This document shows positions 51,082 through 60,106 of a stretch of DNA of 64,000 bases, in pieces. Made by a program: the position numbers and the translations under genes. The notes beneath the pieces were generated by a model that was given only the letters and a program-made list of their open reading frames with translations, was not told where the DNA came from and did not search any database. Origin of the DNA: Mycolicibacterium sp. S2-37 (GTDB lineage Bacteria > Actinomycetota > Actinomycetes > Mycobacteriales > Mycobacteriaceae). Positions within the stretch are counted from its first letter, which is position 1, and every line of letters starts with the position of its first letter. The stretch is from positions 237,599-301,598 of the forward strand of contig NZ_JAFEVR010000013.1 in assembly GCF_017352375.1 (NCBI RefSeq), read 5' to 3'.

Positions 51082-51103
51082 CGCCCAAACGAACAAATGG
51101 GCG
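51082..51103 (+). other. Hairpin in the argG-argH gap
   Basis: CGCCCA (51082-51087) pairs with TGGGCG (51098-51103) around a 10-nt A-rich loop. No U-tract follows. It could be a partial terminator or an mRNA-stability element that tunes argH relative to argG. The remaining gap shows only the argH Shine-Dalgarno. Confidence 0.35.
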
Positions 51104-51160
51104 ACAAAGTGCGAGTGGAAGCCACCATTTCGTCGATCTCGACGCGGTCGAGGAGCTGAA

Positions 51161-52573
51161 TTGAGCACCAACGAGGGGTCGCTGTGGGGCGGCCGGTTCG
51201 CCGACGGACCGGCGGATCCGCTCGCCGCGCTGAGCAAGTCGACCCACTTCGACTGGGTACTGGCCCCCTACGATGTCGCGGCGTCCAAAGCCCATGCACG
51301 CGTTCTGTTCTCGGCCGGACTGCTCACCGAAGAGCAACGCGACGGCCTGCTTGCCGGGCTCGACAGTCTCGGCAATGACGTCGCCGACGGCAGCTTCGGC
51401 CCGCTGGTCACCGACGAGGACGTGCACGGCGCGCTGGAACGCGGCCTGATCGACCGGGTGGGCGCCGAACTCGGCGGCCGGTTGCGGGCGGGACGTTCCC
51501 GCAATGACCAGGTGGCGACCCTGTTCCGGATGTGGTTGCGCGAGGCCGTCCGTCGTGTCGCCGACGGAGTGCTCGACGTGGTCGGGGCGCTGGCCACCCA
51601 GGCCGCGGCCCACCCCACGGCGATCATGCCCGGTAAGACGCATCTGCAGTCGGCTCAGCCGGTCCTATTGGCCCACCACCTGCTGGCCCACGCGCACCCG
51701 TTGCTGCGCGACGTGGACCGGCTCGCCGACTTCGACTCCAGGGCCGCGGTGTCGCCCTACGGTGCGGGTGCACTGGCGGGGTCGTCGCTGAACCTCGACC
51801 CCGACGCGATCGCGGCCGAACTGGGCTTCGACTCGGCGGCCGACAACTCCATCGACGCCACGGCCGCGCGGGACTTCGCCGCCGAGGCCGCGTTCGTGCT
51901 CGCCATGATCGGGGTCGACCTGTCCCGGCTCGCCGAGGACCTGATCCTGTGGAGCACAACCGAGTTCGGATACATCGAACTCCACGACGCATGGTCGACG
52001 GGTAGCTCCATCATGCCGCAGAAGAAGAACCCCGATATTGCCGAACTGGCTCGCGGCAAATCAGGCCGGCTCATCGGCAACCTGACCGGCCTGCTCGCCA
52101 CCCTCAAGGCGCAGCCGCTGGCCTACAACCGTGATCTGCAGGAGGACAAGGAGCCGGTCTTCGATTCGGTGGCCCAGCTGGAGCTGCTGCTACCCGCGAT
52201 GGCCGGACTGGTGTCGACGTTGCGCTTCGACGTCGACCGGATGGCCACGCTCGCTCCGCTCGGCTTCACCCTCGCCACCGACGTGGCGGAGTGGCTGGTG
52301 CGCCGCGGCGTCCCGTTCCGTGTCGCACACGAGGCGGCCGGCGCTGCGGTGCGGGCCGCCGAGGCGCGCGGCGTCGGGCTCGAGGACCTCGAGGATGCCG
52401 AATTGTCCGACATTCACCCGGAATTGACCGGTGAGGTGCGCGAGGTGCTGTCGATCGAGGGGTCGGTGGACTCCCGCGACGCCCGCGGCGGCACCGCGCC
52501 GACGCAGGTCGCCAGGCAGCTCGGCGTGGTGCGGGAGTCGGCCGACCGGCTGCGGGCGCAGCTGCGGCGTTAG
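51161..52573 (+). CDS. argH: Argininosuccinate lyase
   Basis: A 470-aa member of the fumarase/aspartase superfamily that releases arginine and fumarate. The signature loop GSSIMPQKKNPD is intact, together with AGRSRNDQVAT and the catalytic-His region GKTHLQSAQP. The start is TTG 51161, six nt after GAGGAG. The last step of the arginine pathway and the end of the operon; the next gene is convergent with a 4-bp gap. Confidence 0.97.
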   Translation: MSTNEGSLWGGRFADGPADPLAALSKSTHFDWVLAPYDVAASKAHARVLFSAGLLTEEQRDGLLAGLDSLGNDVADGSFGPLVTDEDVHGALERGLIDRVGAELGGRLRAGRSRNDQVATLFRMWLREAVRRVADGVLDVVGALATQAAAHPTAIMPGKTHLQSAQPVLLAHHLLAHAHPLLRDVDRLADFDSRAAVSPYGAGALAGSSLNLDPDAIAAELGFDSAADNSIDATAARDFAAEAAFVLAMIGVDLSRLAEDLILWSTTEFGYIELHDAWSTGSSIMPQKKNPDIAELARGKSGRLIGNLTGLLATLKAQPLAYNRDLQEDKEPVFDSVAQLELLLPAMAGLVSTLRFDVDRMATLAPLGFTLATDVAEWLVRRGVPFRVAHEAAGAAVRAAEARGVGLEDLEDAELSDIHPELTGEVREVLSIEGSVDSRDARGGTAPTQVARQLGVVRESADRLRAQLRR

Positions 52574-52577
52574 GTCG

Positions 52578-53693
52578 CTATCCGGCGGCCGTCGCCTGGT
52601 CGTCGCCGAACCACTTCTTGTGGATCATGTCGTAGGTGCCGTCCTCGCGGATCTCGAGCAAGCTCTGATTGAGTGGCTGGCGCAGCGGGTTGCCCTGTGT
52701 CATCGCGAATCCGTAGAACTCGTCGTCGAAGACGGGGCCGGTGACGGCTGCCACGCCGGCGCCCATGTGTGCGACGTAATACCGCAATACGGGGGCGTCG
52801 AAGACGACCGCCTCGTACTGCCCCTCGCGCAGACCGTCGTAGCACTCGTCGATCGCGGCCGCACTCATCGCCACGACGTCCATCGCGCGCAGGTACCGGT
52901 CTGACGTTGTGTCGGCCACCGTGCACACCGATTTGCCGTACAGGTCAGCGGGACCCTTGATCTGGGTGTCGAGCCGCTCGACTGTCAGGTCGGTGGTCAG
53001 GTTGGCCGTGTAGAAGGCGCCGAAGATGATGGCGACGAACGCCCACAGGATCGCGATCGACCGCCCGACCCAGTGCCGCGGAGAGGTATCGCCCTGCGCA
53101 GCCAGCGATGCCAACCCCCATCCGTACGCCTGGAGGATTCCAGGGAAATAAGACCGGGACACCGACGGATCGGCGTGTCGCCGCTCGATCAACCAGAGCA
53201 CATGCGCCGGGATGAGCGTGACGATCAGGGCGACTGACAGGAAGGTCAGCATCGTCCCGGAGAACAGCAGCCGGAGAAAGTCCATGATTCCGGGGGAGGA
53301 ATCCGCCGTCCCCCGGGCGGGCACCAGAATCTGTAGTCCCGCCTCGAGAAAGGGCTGTGAGAAGTCGAACGTCGCGGTACGCGACGAGGTGATCGACAGG
53401 CCGCTGGCCGCGACGTCGGCTCGACCGCTGGCGACGGACTGCAGCTGGCCGTCGGCCGACGTGTCCTCGACCCACCGGGTATCCCATTGCTGCCGCTTCG
53501 CGATGGCTTCCCACAGGTCCACGGTGAAGCCGGTCCATTCGGCGCCCACCTTCATGACGAAGGGCGCCGTCGGGGCGATGGATACGCTGACGGTGCGGGG
53601 CGTGGCGGAAGCAGGTGCCGCGAGCCCCGGGACGCAGGCCATCGCACCCAGCATCAGGACCACGCCGAACAGCGCGCGCCATCGAGCGCTCAC
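52578..53693 (-). CDS. GluR0-like ligand-gated ion channel
   Basis: A 371-aa protein with the layout of prokaryotic ionotropic glutamate receptors. A signal peptide (1-30) is followed by binding lobe S1 (33-133, amino-acid-contact Arg105 in ITSSRTATFDFSQPF). Next come membrane helix 1 (146-168), a pore loop (185-205, LAAQGD), a second long helix (211-232) ending in FYTANL, which matches the eukaryotic SYTANLAAF gate, and lobe S2 (245-365, Asp299 in VFDAPVL). It is unlikely to be an ordinary ABC binding protein because the membrane part interrupts it. GTG 53693 has AGAAGG upstream; TATCCT (minus strand, 53731-53736) is a likely -10. Confidence 0.85.
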   Translation of the reverse strand: MSARWRALFGVVLMLGAMACVPGLAAPASATPRTVSVSIAPTAPFVMKVGAEWTGFTVDLWEAIAKRQQWDTRWVEDTSADGQLQSVASGRADVAASGLSITSSRTATFDFSQPFLEAGLQILVPARGTADSSPGIMDFLRLLFSGTMLTFLSVALIVTLIPAHVLWLIERRHADPSVSRSYFPGILQAYGWGLASLAAQGDTSPRHWVGRSIAILWAFVAIIFGAFYTANLTTDLTVERLDTQIKGPADLYGKSVCTVADTTSDRYLRAMDVVAMSAAAIDECYDGLREGQYEAVVFDAPVLRYYVAHMGAGVAAVTGPVFDDEFYGFAMTQGNPLRQPLNQSLLEIREDGTYDMIHKKWFGDDQATAAG

Positions 53694-53823
53694 GGAGCCT
53701 TCTCTCTCGACCGACTACCGGACGACGATCAGGATAGACAGACTAAGCAGCTTCTTGTCGTCCAATCGCGAGCCAGGATTCGTCGGGCTCGCCCTTCCGG
53801 GTGATGCCGCGCGGACTGCGGCG

Positions 53824-55617
53824 CTAGCCGATCTGCTCGGTCAGGTCGAACCAGCGGCTCTCGGTCTCGGCGACTTCGTCCTCCATGGCGCGGATGGCGG
53901 CCATCTCGGTGGCCAACCCCTGAAAGTCGGACTGGTCGTGGTCGGCGAGTGCGGTACGGGAGCGGTTGATCTGATCCTGCAGCCGCTCCAGCCGGCGTTC
54001 GAGAGCGGTGACCTCCTTCTGCGCCGCCCGCAATTCGGCGCCGGACAGCCCGGCCGATTCGCCGGCCGTGGCCGATGTGGGGGCGGCGCCGGTCTCCGCG
54101 GAGCGGGCCGCCCGGAGCCGTAGATACTCGTCGACGCCGCCGGGAAGGTGCCGAAGACGCCCGCCGAGGATGCCGTACTGCTGGTCGGTCACCCGCTCGA
54201 GGAAGTACCGATCGTGACTGACGACGATGAGGGTGCCGGGCCAGGAGTCGAGCAGATCCTCCATGGCGGCGAGCATGTCGGTGTCCAGGTCGTTGGTCGG
54301 CTCGTCGAGGATGAGCACGTTGGGTTGCGACAGCAGGATGAGGAGCAGTTGCAGGCGGCGCTGCTGGCCACCGGAGAGGTCTTTGACCGGAGTCGACAAT
54401 TGGGCGCTCGAAAAGCCGAGCCGTTCCAATAGTTGGCCCGGCGTGAGTTCCTGGGCCTTGGCGCCGGCCCCGAACGTGTAGGTGGTGCGCAGGCTGTCGA
54501 GCACGATTCGCACCGGATCGTCGAGATGCGGCTGCAGTTCGTCGAGCGTCTGGGTCAAGGTTGCGACCTTGACGGTCTTACCGTGCTTGACCCGGCCCGC
54601 GGTCGGCTGCACCGAACCGTCGATCAGGCCCAGCAGGGTCGATTTGCCTGCGCCGTTGACGCCCAGGATGCCGGTGCGTTCGCCCGGGGCGATCCGCCAT
54701 TCGACGCCGTGCAGCACCTCCCGGTCCCCGTAGGACACCGACACGTCGAGGAGGTCGACCACCTGCTTGCCGAGCCGTGACACCGCCAGTGACTGGAGCG
54801 CGACCTTGTCGCGGATCTCGGGCACGTCGGCGATCAGGGCGTTGGCCGCGTCGATCCGGAACTTGGGCTTCGACGTGCGGGCGGGGGCGCCGCGGCGCAG
54901 CCACGCCAGCTCCTTGCGGGCGAGATTCTGGCGGCGCGCCTCGATGGTGGCGGCCTGACGGTCGCGTTCCACCCGCTGCAGGACATAGGCCGCGTACCCG
55001 CCGTCGAACGGTTCGACGATGCGGTCGTGGACCTCCCACGTCACCGTGCACACCTCGTCGAGGAACCAGCGGTCGTGCGTCACCACCAGCAATCCGCCCG
55101 CCGACGGGGACCAGCGTCGCTTGAGATGCTCGGCCAGCCAGGTGATGGCCTCGACGTCGAGGTGGTTGGTCGGCTCGTCGAGCGCCAGCACGTCGTGGTC
55201 GCCGGCCAGCAGCCGGGCCAGCGCCACCCGGCGGCGCTGCCCGCCGGAGAGCGTGCCCACGACCGCACCCCAGGGGACATCGTGAAGTAGGCCGCCGATC
55301 ACGTCGCGGCCGCGCGGGTCCCCGGCCCACACGTGCTCGGGAGTATCGCCGACGACGGCATACCCGACGGTGTCGGAGTCGTCCAGGTCGTCGGCCTGTT
55401 CGAGCACCCCGATCTGCACGCCGCCGCGGACCGTCACGCGGCCCGCGTCGGGGCCGCGACGCCCCGCCAGCATGGCCAGCAAGCTGGACTTGCCGTCACC
55501 GTTGCGGCCCACGATGCCGATCCGGTCGCCCTCGTTCACGCCGAGAGACACCCCGTCGAACACGACTTTGGTCGGGTATTCCAGATGAAGGGCTTCAGCC
55601 CCGAGCAGATGCGCCAT
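53824..55617 (-). CDS. ABC-F ATPase (Uup-like)
   Basis: A 597-aa soluble protein with two ABC cassettes. Walker A GRNGDGKSS and GVNGAGKST, signatures LSGGQRRRVAL and LSGGQQRRLQL and Walker B VLALDEPTNHLD/LILDEPTNDLD are all present, separated by a linker. The C-terminal 70 residues form a coiled coil (ALERRLERLQDQINRSRTAL) like the DNA/RNA-binding tail of Uup. ABC-F proteins act on ribosomes or, for Uup, on replication-repair intermediates; without membrane domains it is not a transporter. It starts at ATG 55617. Confidence 0.92.
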   Translation of the reverse strand: MAHLLGAEALHLEYPTKVVFDGVSLGVNEGDRIGIVGRNGDGKSSLLAMLAGRRGPDAGRVTVRGGVQIGVLEQADDLDDSDTVGYAVVGDTPEHVWAGDPRGRDVIGGLLHDVPWGAVVGTLSGGQRRRVALARLLAGDHDVLALDEPTNHLDVEAITWLAEHLKRRWSPSAGGLLVVTHDRWFLDEVCTVTWEVHDRIVEPFDGGYAAYVLQRVERDRQAATIEARRQNLARKELAWLRRGAPARTSKPKFRIDAANALIADVPEIRDKVALQSLAVSRLGKQVVDLLDVSVSYGDREVLHGVEWRIAPGERTGILGVNGAGKSTLLGLIDGSVQPTAGRVKHGKTVKVATLTQTLDELQPHLDDPVRIVLDSLRTTYTFGAGAKAQELTPGQLLERLGFSSAQLSTPVKDLSGGQQRRLQLLLILLSQPNVLILDEPTNDLDTDMLAAMEDLLDSWPGTLIVVSHDRYFLERVTDQQYGILGGRLRHLPGGVDEYLRLRAARSAETGAAPTSATAGESAGLSGAELRAAQKEVTALERRLERLQDQINRSRTALADHDQSDFQGLATEMAAIRAMEDEVAETESRWFDLTEQIG

Positions 55618-55719
55618 GTCTCCTCCAGGCTATGCGGGCGCGGCGCCGCAGATCACGGCGGCCGATCAGGGGCGCTATGCCATGATGACGAGCGGCAGCG
55701 AACGCGAAGGGGAGTCAGC

Positions 55720-58700
55720 GTGGTGGACCTCTCGGCTTTCACCAGACCGGTGGGGCGGCTGGTGGCGACAGCGCAGAACGGTCTGGAGGTCCTGCGCTAT
55801 GGCGGCCTGGAGACCGGCGCGGTTCCTTCGCCGTTCCAGATCATCGAGAGCGTGCCGATGTACCGGTTGCGCCGCTACTTCCCACCCGACAGCAGGCCCG
55901 GCGCCAAACCGGCAGGCCCGCCGGTGCTGATGGTGCACCCGATGATGATGTCGGCCGACATGTGGGACGTCACGCGCGACGACGGGGCCGTCGGCATCCT
56001 GCACCGTAACGGCATCGATCCCTGGGTGATCGACTTCGGCTCGCCCGACAAGGTCGAGGGCGGCATGCAGCGCAACCTTGCCGACCACGTCGTGGCGCTG
56101 TCCAAGGCGATCGACACCGTCAAGCAGGTCACCAGCCGCGACGTGCACCTCGCCGGCTATTCGCAGGGCGGCATGTTCTGCTACCAGACCGCCGCCTACC
56201 GCCGGTCGTCCGATCTCGCCAGCATTATCACCTTCGGTGCACCCGTGGACACCCTCGCGGCGCTGCCGATGAACCTGCCTGCCGGACTGGCTGTTGGCGC
56301 CGCCGACTTCATGGCCGACCACGTCTTCAGCCGCATCGACATCCCGGGCTGGTTGGCGCGCACCGGTTTCCAGATGCTCGACCCGATCAAGACCGCGCAG
56401 GCGCGGCTGGACTTCCTGCTGCAGCTGCACGACCGCGAAGCCCTGCTGCCGCGTGAACAGCAGCGCCGCTTCCTCGCCTCCGAGGGCTGGATCGCGTGGT
56501 CCGGGCCGGCGATCTCCGAGCTGCTCAAGCAGTTCATCGCCCACAACCGGATGATGACCGGCGGCTTCGCCATCCACGGTCAATTGGTCACCCTCTCCGA
56601 TATCGACTGCCCGGTGCTGGCTGTCGTCGGCGAGGTCGACGACATCGGCCAACCGGCTGCGGTGCGCGGTATCAAGCGCGCGGCTCCGCAGGCTGACGTG
56701 TACGAATTCCTCATCCGGGCAGGGCATTTCGGACTGGTCGTCGGGTCGAAGGCGTCGCAGCAGACGCTGCCGACCGTCGCCGACTGGGTCAACTGGCTCC
56801 ATGGCTCCGGTGACATGCCCGATCAGGTCGTCCCGATGGCGCTGCAGCCCGCAGAACACCTCGAGAGCGGGGTGTCACTGACCTCACGCGTCGCACACAC
56901 CGCCACCGCCGCCACCGAACTGGCGATCGGGGCGGCCAGGTCGGCGGCCGGCGCGCTGGTCACGGCGAACAAGTCGGCCCGCACGCTGGCGGTGGAGACC
57001 GCGCGGACCCTGCCGCGCCTGGCCCGCCTCGGCCAGATCAACGACCACACCCGGATCTCGCTGGGACGCATTCTGTCCGAGCAGGCGCGCGGGGCGCCAG
57101 GCGGTGAGTTCCTGCTGTTCGACGGCCGGGTGCACACCTACGAGGCCGTCGATCGCCGGATCAACAACGTTGTGCGAGGGCTCATCGACGTCGGGGTCCG
57201 CCAGGGCACCCGGGTCGGTGTGCTCATGGAGACCCGACCCAGCGCGCTCGTCGCGATCGCCGCTCTCTCCCGGCTCGGCGCGGTGGCGGTGCTCATGCCG
57301 CCGGACGTCGACCTCGCCGCCGCGGCCCGCCTGGGCGCGGTGTCGGAGATCATCGCTGACCCCAGCCACCTCGAAGCCGCCCGCCAGCTGCCGATGCGCG
57401 TGCTGGTGCTCGGCGGCGGCGAGGCCCGCGCTCTGGACTCACCCGCCGACGCCGACGTCGTCGACATGGAGCAGATCGATCCGGATCAGGTGTCGCTGCC
57501 CGGCTGGTACCGGCCCAATCCCGGCCTCGCCCGCGACCTCGCCTTCATCGCGTTCAGTTCGATCGGCGGAGAGCTGGTCGCCCGCCAGATCACCAACTAC
57601 CGGTGGGCGCTGTCGGCGTTCGGCACCGCATCGGCGGCCAACCTCGATCGGGGCGATACGGTCTACTGCTTGACCCCGTTGCACCACCAGTCGGGTCTGC
57701 TGGTCAGCCTGGGCGGAGCCGTCGTCGGTGGCACGCGGATCGCGCTGTCGCGGGGCCTGCGGCCCGACCGCTTCGTTCAGGAGATCCGGCAGTACGGCGT
57801 CACCGTGGTGTCCTACACCTGGGCGATGCTCGGCGACATCATCGATGACCCCTCCTTCAAGCTGACCGGCAATCATCCGGTGCGGCTATTCATCGGGTCC
57901 GGTATGCCATCGGGACTGTGGAAGCGCGTCATCGAGATCTTCGAACCCGCGCACGTCGTCGAGTTCTTCGCCACCCCGGACGGGCAGGCGGTGCTGGCCA
58001 ACGTGTCCGGCGCGAAGATCGGCTGCAAGGGCCGGGCCCTACCGGGAGGTGGGCAGGTCGAGCTGGCGGCCTACGACACCGACGACGATCTCATCCTCGA
58101 AGACGACCGCGGCTTCGTACGCCGCGCGCAGGCCAACGAGGTCGGCGTGCTGTTGGCCCACCCTCGCGGTCCGGTGGACCCGACGGCGTCGGTCAAGCGG
58201 GGCGTGTTCGCGCCGGCCGACACCTGGGTGTCGACTGAATACCTGTTCCGCAAGGACGAGGACGGCGACTTCTGGCTCGTCGACAACCGCAGCGCCGTCA
58301 TCCACACCGCTCGCGGCCCGGTGTACGCGACGGTGGTCGCCGACGCGGTCGGCCGGCTCGGAGCGGTCGACCTGGCCGTCACCTACCCGGTGCAGGCCGG
58401 CGAGAAGACCCTCGCGGTGACGGCCCTGAAACTCTGCCCCGGCGGCAGCGTGCCGTCCGCGGACCTCTCCGAGGCGCTGGCCGACCTTCCCGTCGGCAGC
58501 CCGCCCGACCTCGTGCACGTCGTGCCCGACATCAAGTTGAGCGCGTCCTACCGTCCGTTGATCAGCCCGTTGCGCGCCGCCGGCCTGCCCAAACCGTCGC
58601 GCCGTAACTCTTGGTACTTCGATGCCGATACCAATGGTTACAAGCGGCTCACGGTGGCCGTGCGTGCAGAACTGACGGGAGGGCAAGGGGTTGACGGGGC

Positions 58701-58752
58701 GCCACAGCAGCCGGGGATCGACGTGCAGGTCGCGCCGAGTGCCCAGCAGTGA
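55720..58752 (+). CDS. Bifunctional lipase/acyl-ligase fusion (Rv1683-like)
   Basis: A 1010-aa fusion. Residues about 1-380 form a PhaC-like alpha/beta hydrolase with nucleophile Ser148 (GYSQGG); true polyhydroxyalkanoate synthases have Cys there. A helical linker (about 390-440) joins an AMP-dependent acyl-ligase domain (450-1000). In that domain the ATP-binding motif reads FSSIGGELVA instead of TSGTTGxPKG and the C-terminal Lys region is altered, so adenylation may be weak or lost. The M. tuberculosis counterpart acts in triacylglycerol metabolism. GTG 55720 has GGGGAG 5 nt upstream. Confidence 0.9.
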   Translation: MVDLSAFTRPVGRLVATAQNGLEVLRYGGLETGAVPSPFQIIESVPMYRLRRYFPPDSRPGAKPAGPPVLMVHPMMMSADMWDVTRDDGAVGILHRNGIDPWVIDFGSPDKVEGGMQRNLADHVVALSKAIDTVKQVTSRDVHLAGYSQGGMFCYQTAAYRRSSDLASIITFGAPVDTLAALPMNLPAGLAVGAADFMADHVFSRIDIPGWLARTGFQMLDPIKTAQARLDFLLQLHDREALLPREQQRRFLASEGWIAWSGPAISELLKQFIAHNRMMTGGFAIHGQLVTLSDIDCPVLAVVGEVDDIGQPAAVRGIKRAAPQADVYEFLIRAGHFGLVVGSKASQQTLPTVADWVNWLHGSGDMPDQVVPMALQPAEHLESGVSLTSRVAHTATAATELAIGAARSAAGALVTANKSARTLAVETARTLPRLARLGQINDHTRISLGRILSEQARGAPGGEFLLFDGRVHTYEAVDRRINNVVRGLIDVGVRQGTRVGVLMETRPSALVAIAALSRLGAVAVLMPPDVDLAAAARLGAVSEIIADPSHLEAARQLPMRVLVLGGGEARALDSPADADVVDMEQIDPDQVSLPGWYRPNPGLARDLAFIAFSSIGGELVARQITNYRWALSAFGTASAANLDRGDTVYCLTPLHHQSGLLVSLGGAVVGGTRIALSRGLRPDRFVQEIRQYGVTVVSYTWAMLGDIIDDPSFKLTGNHPVRLFIGSGMPSGLWKRVIEIFEPAHVVEFFATPDGQAVLANVSGAKIGCKGRALPGGGQVELAAYDTDDDLILEDDRGFVRRAQANEVGVLLAHPRGPVDPTASVKRGVFAPADTWVSTEYLFRKDEDGDFWLVDNRSAVIHTARGPVYATVVADAVGRLGAVDLAVTYPVQAGEKTLAVTALKLCPGGSVPSADLSEALADLPVGSPPDLVHVVPDIKLSASYRPLISPLRAAGLPKPSRRNSWYFDADTNGYKRLTVAVRAELTGGQGVDGAPQQPGIDVQVAPSAQQ

Positions 58753-58815
58753 CGCCCTGCCGGACCGTGCTCGCCTTGATAGGCTCCCGCTGGCGTTGCT
58801 TCGACTGGAGGACTG

Positions 58816-59259
58816 ATGAACCCGTTTACCAACCGTGTCGGCTTGCGTCGCGCCCTCACCGGGGCGGTCGCTAGCACTGCGCTCGCGGCGGGCCTGCTCA
58901 TCACCGCACCCGCCTCGCAGGCTGACATCCTCGACCAGATCGGCGCGAAGTACATGGCCGGCGAGGGTGGCGGACAGGTCTCGAAGTTCATCGAGGACTC
59001 GCTGCGCCTGCGCTCGATGGGCGCCAGGCCGTCGGCGGCGAACCTGGCTGCGCTGCAGGAGGGCTGGGACTTCTTACCCAACCAGTCCCGGCTCGTCGAG
59101 GCGCTTCAGGGCACCATCGCCTACCAGCGCAAGATCATGGCCCAGGGCCAGCTGACGGCGCCGGGCACCGGTCCGGCGAACAAGGCGCCCGCGTGGGTTC
59201 CCCCGGGTGACCAGAATCCGTTCCTGGGCCCGGAATACGACATCAACCCGTACGCCTAG
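58816..59259 (+). CDS. Small exported protein of unknown function
   Basis: A 147-aa protein with a clear Sec signal peptide (residues 1-35, cut near SQA-D). The mature part is about 110 aa, without cysteines, first helical and then Pro/Gly-rich (GTGPANKAPAWVPPGDQNP). GGAGG lies 6 nt before the ATG. I do not recognise the family. It lies 63 bp after the lipase/ligase gene in the same direction, so it may be co-transcribed and act at the cell envelope on the same lipids (inference). Confidence 0.82.
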   Translation: MNPFTNRVGLRRALTGAVASTALAAGLLITAPASQADILDQIGAKYMAGEGGGQVSKFIEDSLRLRSMGARPSAANLAALQEGWDFLPNQSRLVEALQGTIAYQRKIMAQGQLTAPGTGPANKAPAWVPPGDQNPFLGPEYDINPYA

Positions 59260-59263
59260 CGTC

Positions 59264-59470
59264 GTGCTCGACGACCGATTGCGCTCCATCCTGGTGTGTC
59301 CGCAGGACCGCGGCCCGCTGCTGCTGATCGACGACGAGATGCTCTACAACCCGCGATTGCGTCGCGGCTACCGCATCGATGACGGCATTCCTGTCCTGCT
59401 CATCGACGAGGCCGTGGACATCACCGACGACGCCGAACACCAGCGGCTGGTCGACCGCGCGGAGGCCTAG
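59264..59470 (+). CDS. Trm112-family protein
   Basis: A 68-aa protein of the Trm112/YcaR type: short VCPQD motif at residues about 11-15, then the LLLIDDEMLYNPRLRRGYRIDDGIPVLLIDEA beta-sheet region that is diagnostic for the family. Only the first of the zinc-ligand cysteines is left, as is common in actinobacteria. In other bacteria such proteins activate methyltransferases. GTG 59264 lies 4 bp after the exported-protein stop. It matches Rv1684 by position, and its end overlaps the convergent TetR gene. Confidence 0.85.
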   Translation: MLDDRLRSILVCPQDRGPLLLIDDEMLYNPRLRRGYRIDDGIPVLLIDEAVDITDDAEHQRLVDRAEA

Positions 59471-60081
59471 AGGTATCCCGGCAGCTCACCGGTCAGATAC
59501 CGCTGCAGGTTCGGACCGATCGTCGCGGCGATCTGGTCCACCGGCAGCGACTTGAACGGTTCCAGCTCGAGGATGTAGCGGGCCATCACCACCCCGACCA
59601 GCTGAGACGCGACGTACTGGACACGGATCCTGCCCGTGCCGACGGGGTGGTCGACCCGCGGACCGATCTCGGCGGCGATCACCTCCTGCAGGAACGACCG
59701 GATGAGACTGATCTCGGAGCCGGCCAGTAGTGACCGCAGGGTGGCGATGAAACCCTTGCCCATCTCGGAATCCCAGATCGGTAGCAACAGCGTCGGCAGG
59801 ACGTAGCCGATGCGCTCTACCGGCACCTCGCGCAGCGGCCCGATGACATCCATCGGGTCGATCGGCGCCCGGATCGCGGCGACGAACAATTGCTTCTTGG
59901 TGCCGAAATAGTGGTGCACCAGCGCCGCGTCGACGCCCGCGCCGGCCGCGATGGACCGGATCGACGTTTTGTCGATGCCGTTGCGTGCGAACAACTCTCT
60001 GGCACTGGCCAGGATGCGGTCGCGGGTGTCCGACGTGCCGGGCGGGCGCCCCGGACGTCGCTTGTCGGCGCTCGTCGTCAC
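59467..60081 (-). CDS. TetR-family transcriptional regulator
   Basis: A 204-aa repressor. It has an N-terminal HTH (TRDRILASARELFARNGIDKTSIRSIAAGAGVDAALVHHYFGTKKQL), a TetR_C-type helical ligand domain and a DIEPF-like end (ELEPFKSLPVD). It is the third gene of an ABC operon (ATPase, permease, TetR), 25 bp after the permease, and probably represses that operon in response to the exported compound. It corresponds to Rv1685c. Confidence 0.92.
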   Translation of the reverse strand: MTTSADKRRPGRPPGTSDTRDRILASARELFARNGIDKTSIRSIAAGAGVDAALVHHYFGTKKQLFVAAIRAPIDPMDVIGPLREVPVERIGYVLPTLLLPIWDSEMGKGFIATLRSLLAGSEISLIRSFLQEVIAAEIGPRVDHPVGTGRIRVQYVASQLVGVVMARYILELEPFKSLPVDQIAATIGPNLQRYLTGELPGYL

Positions 60082-60106
60082 TGGCCTTCGTGGTGTCCTT
60101 CGTCGT

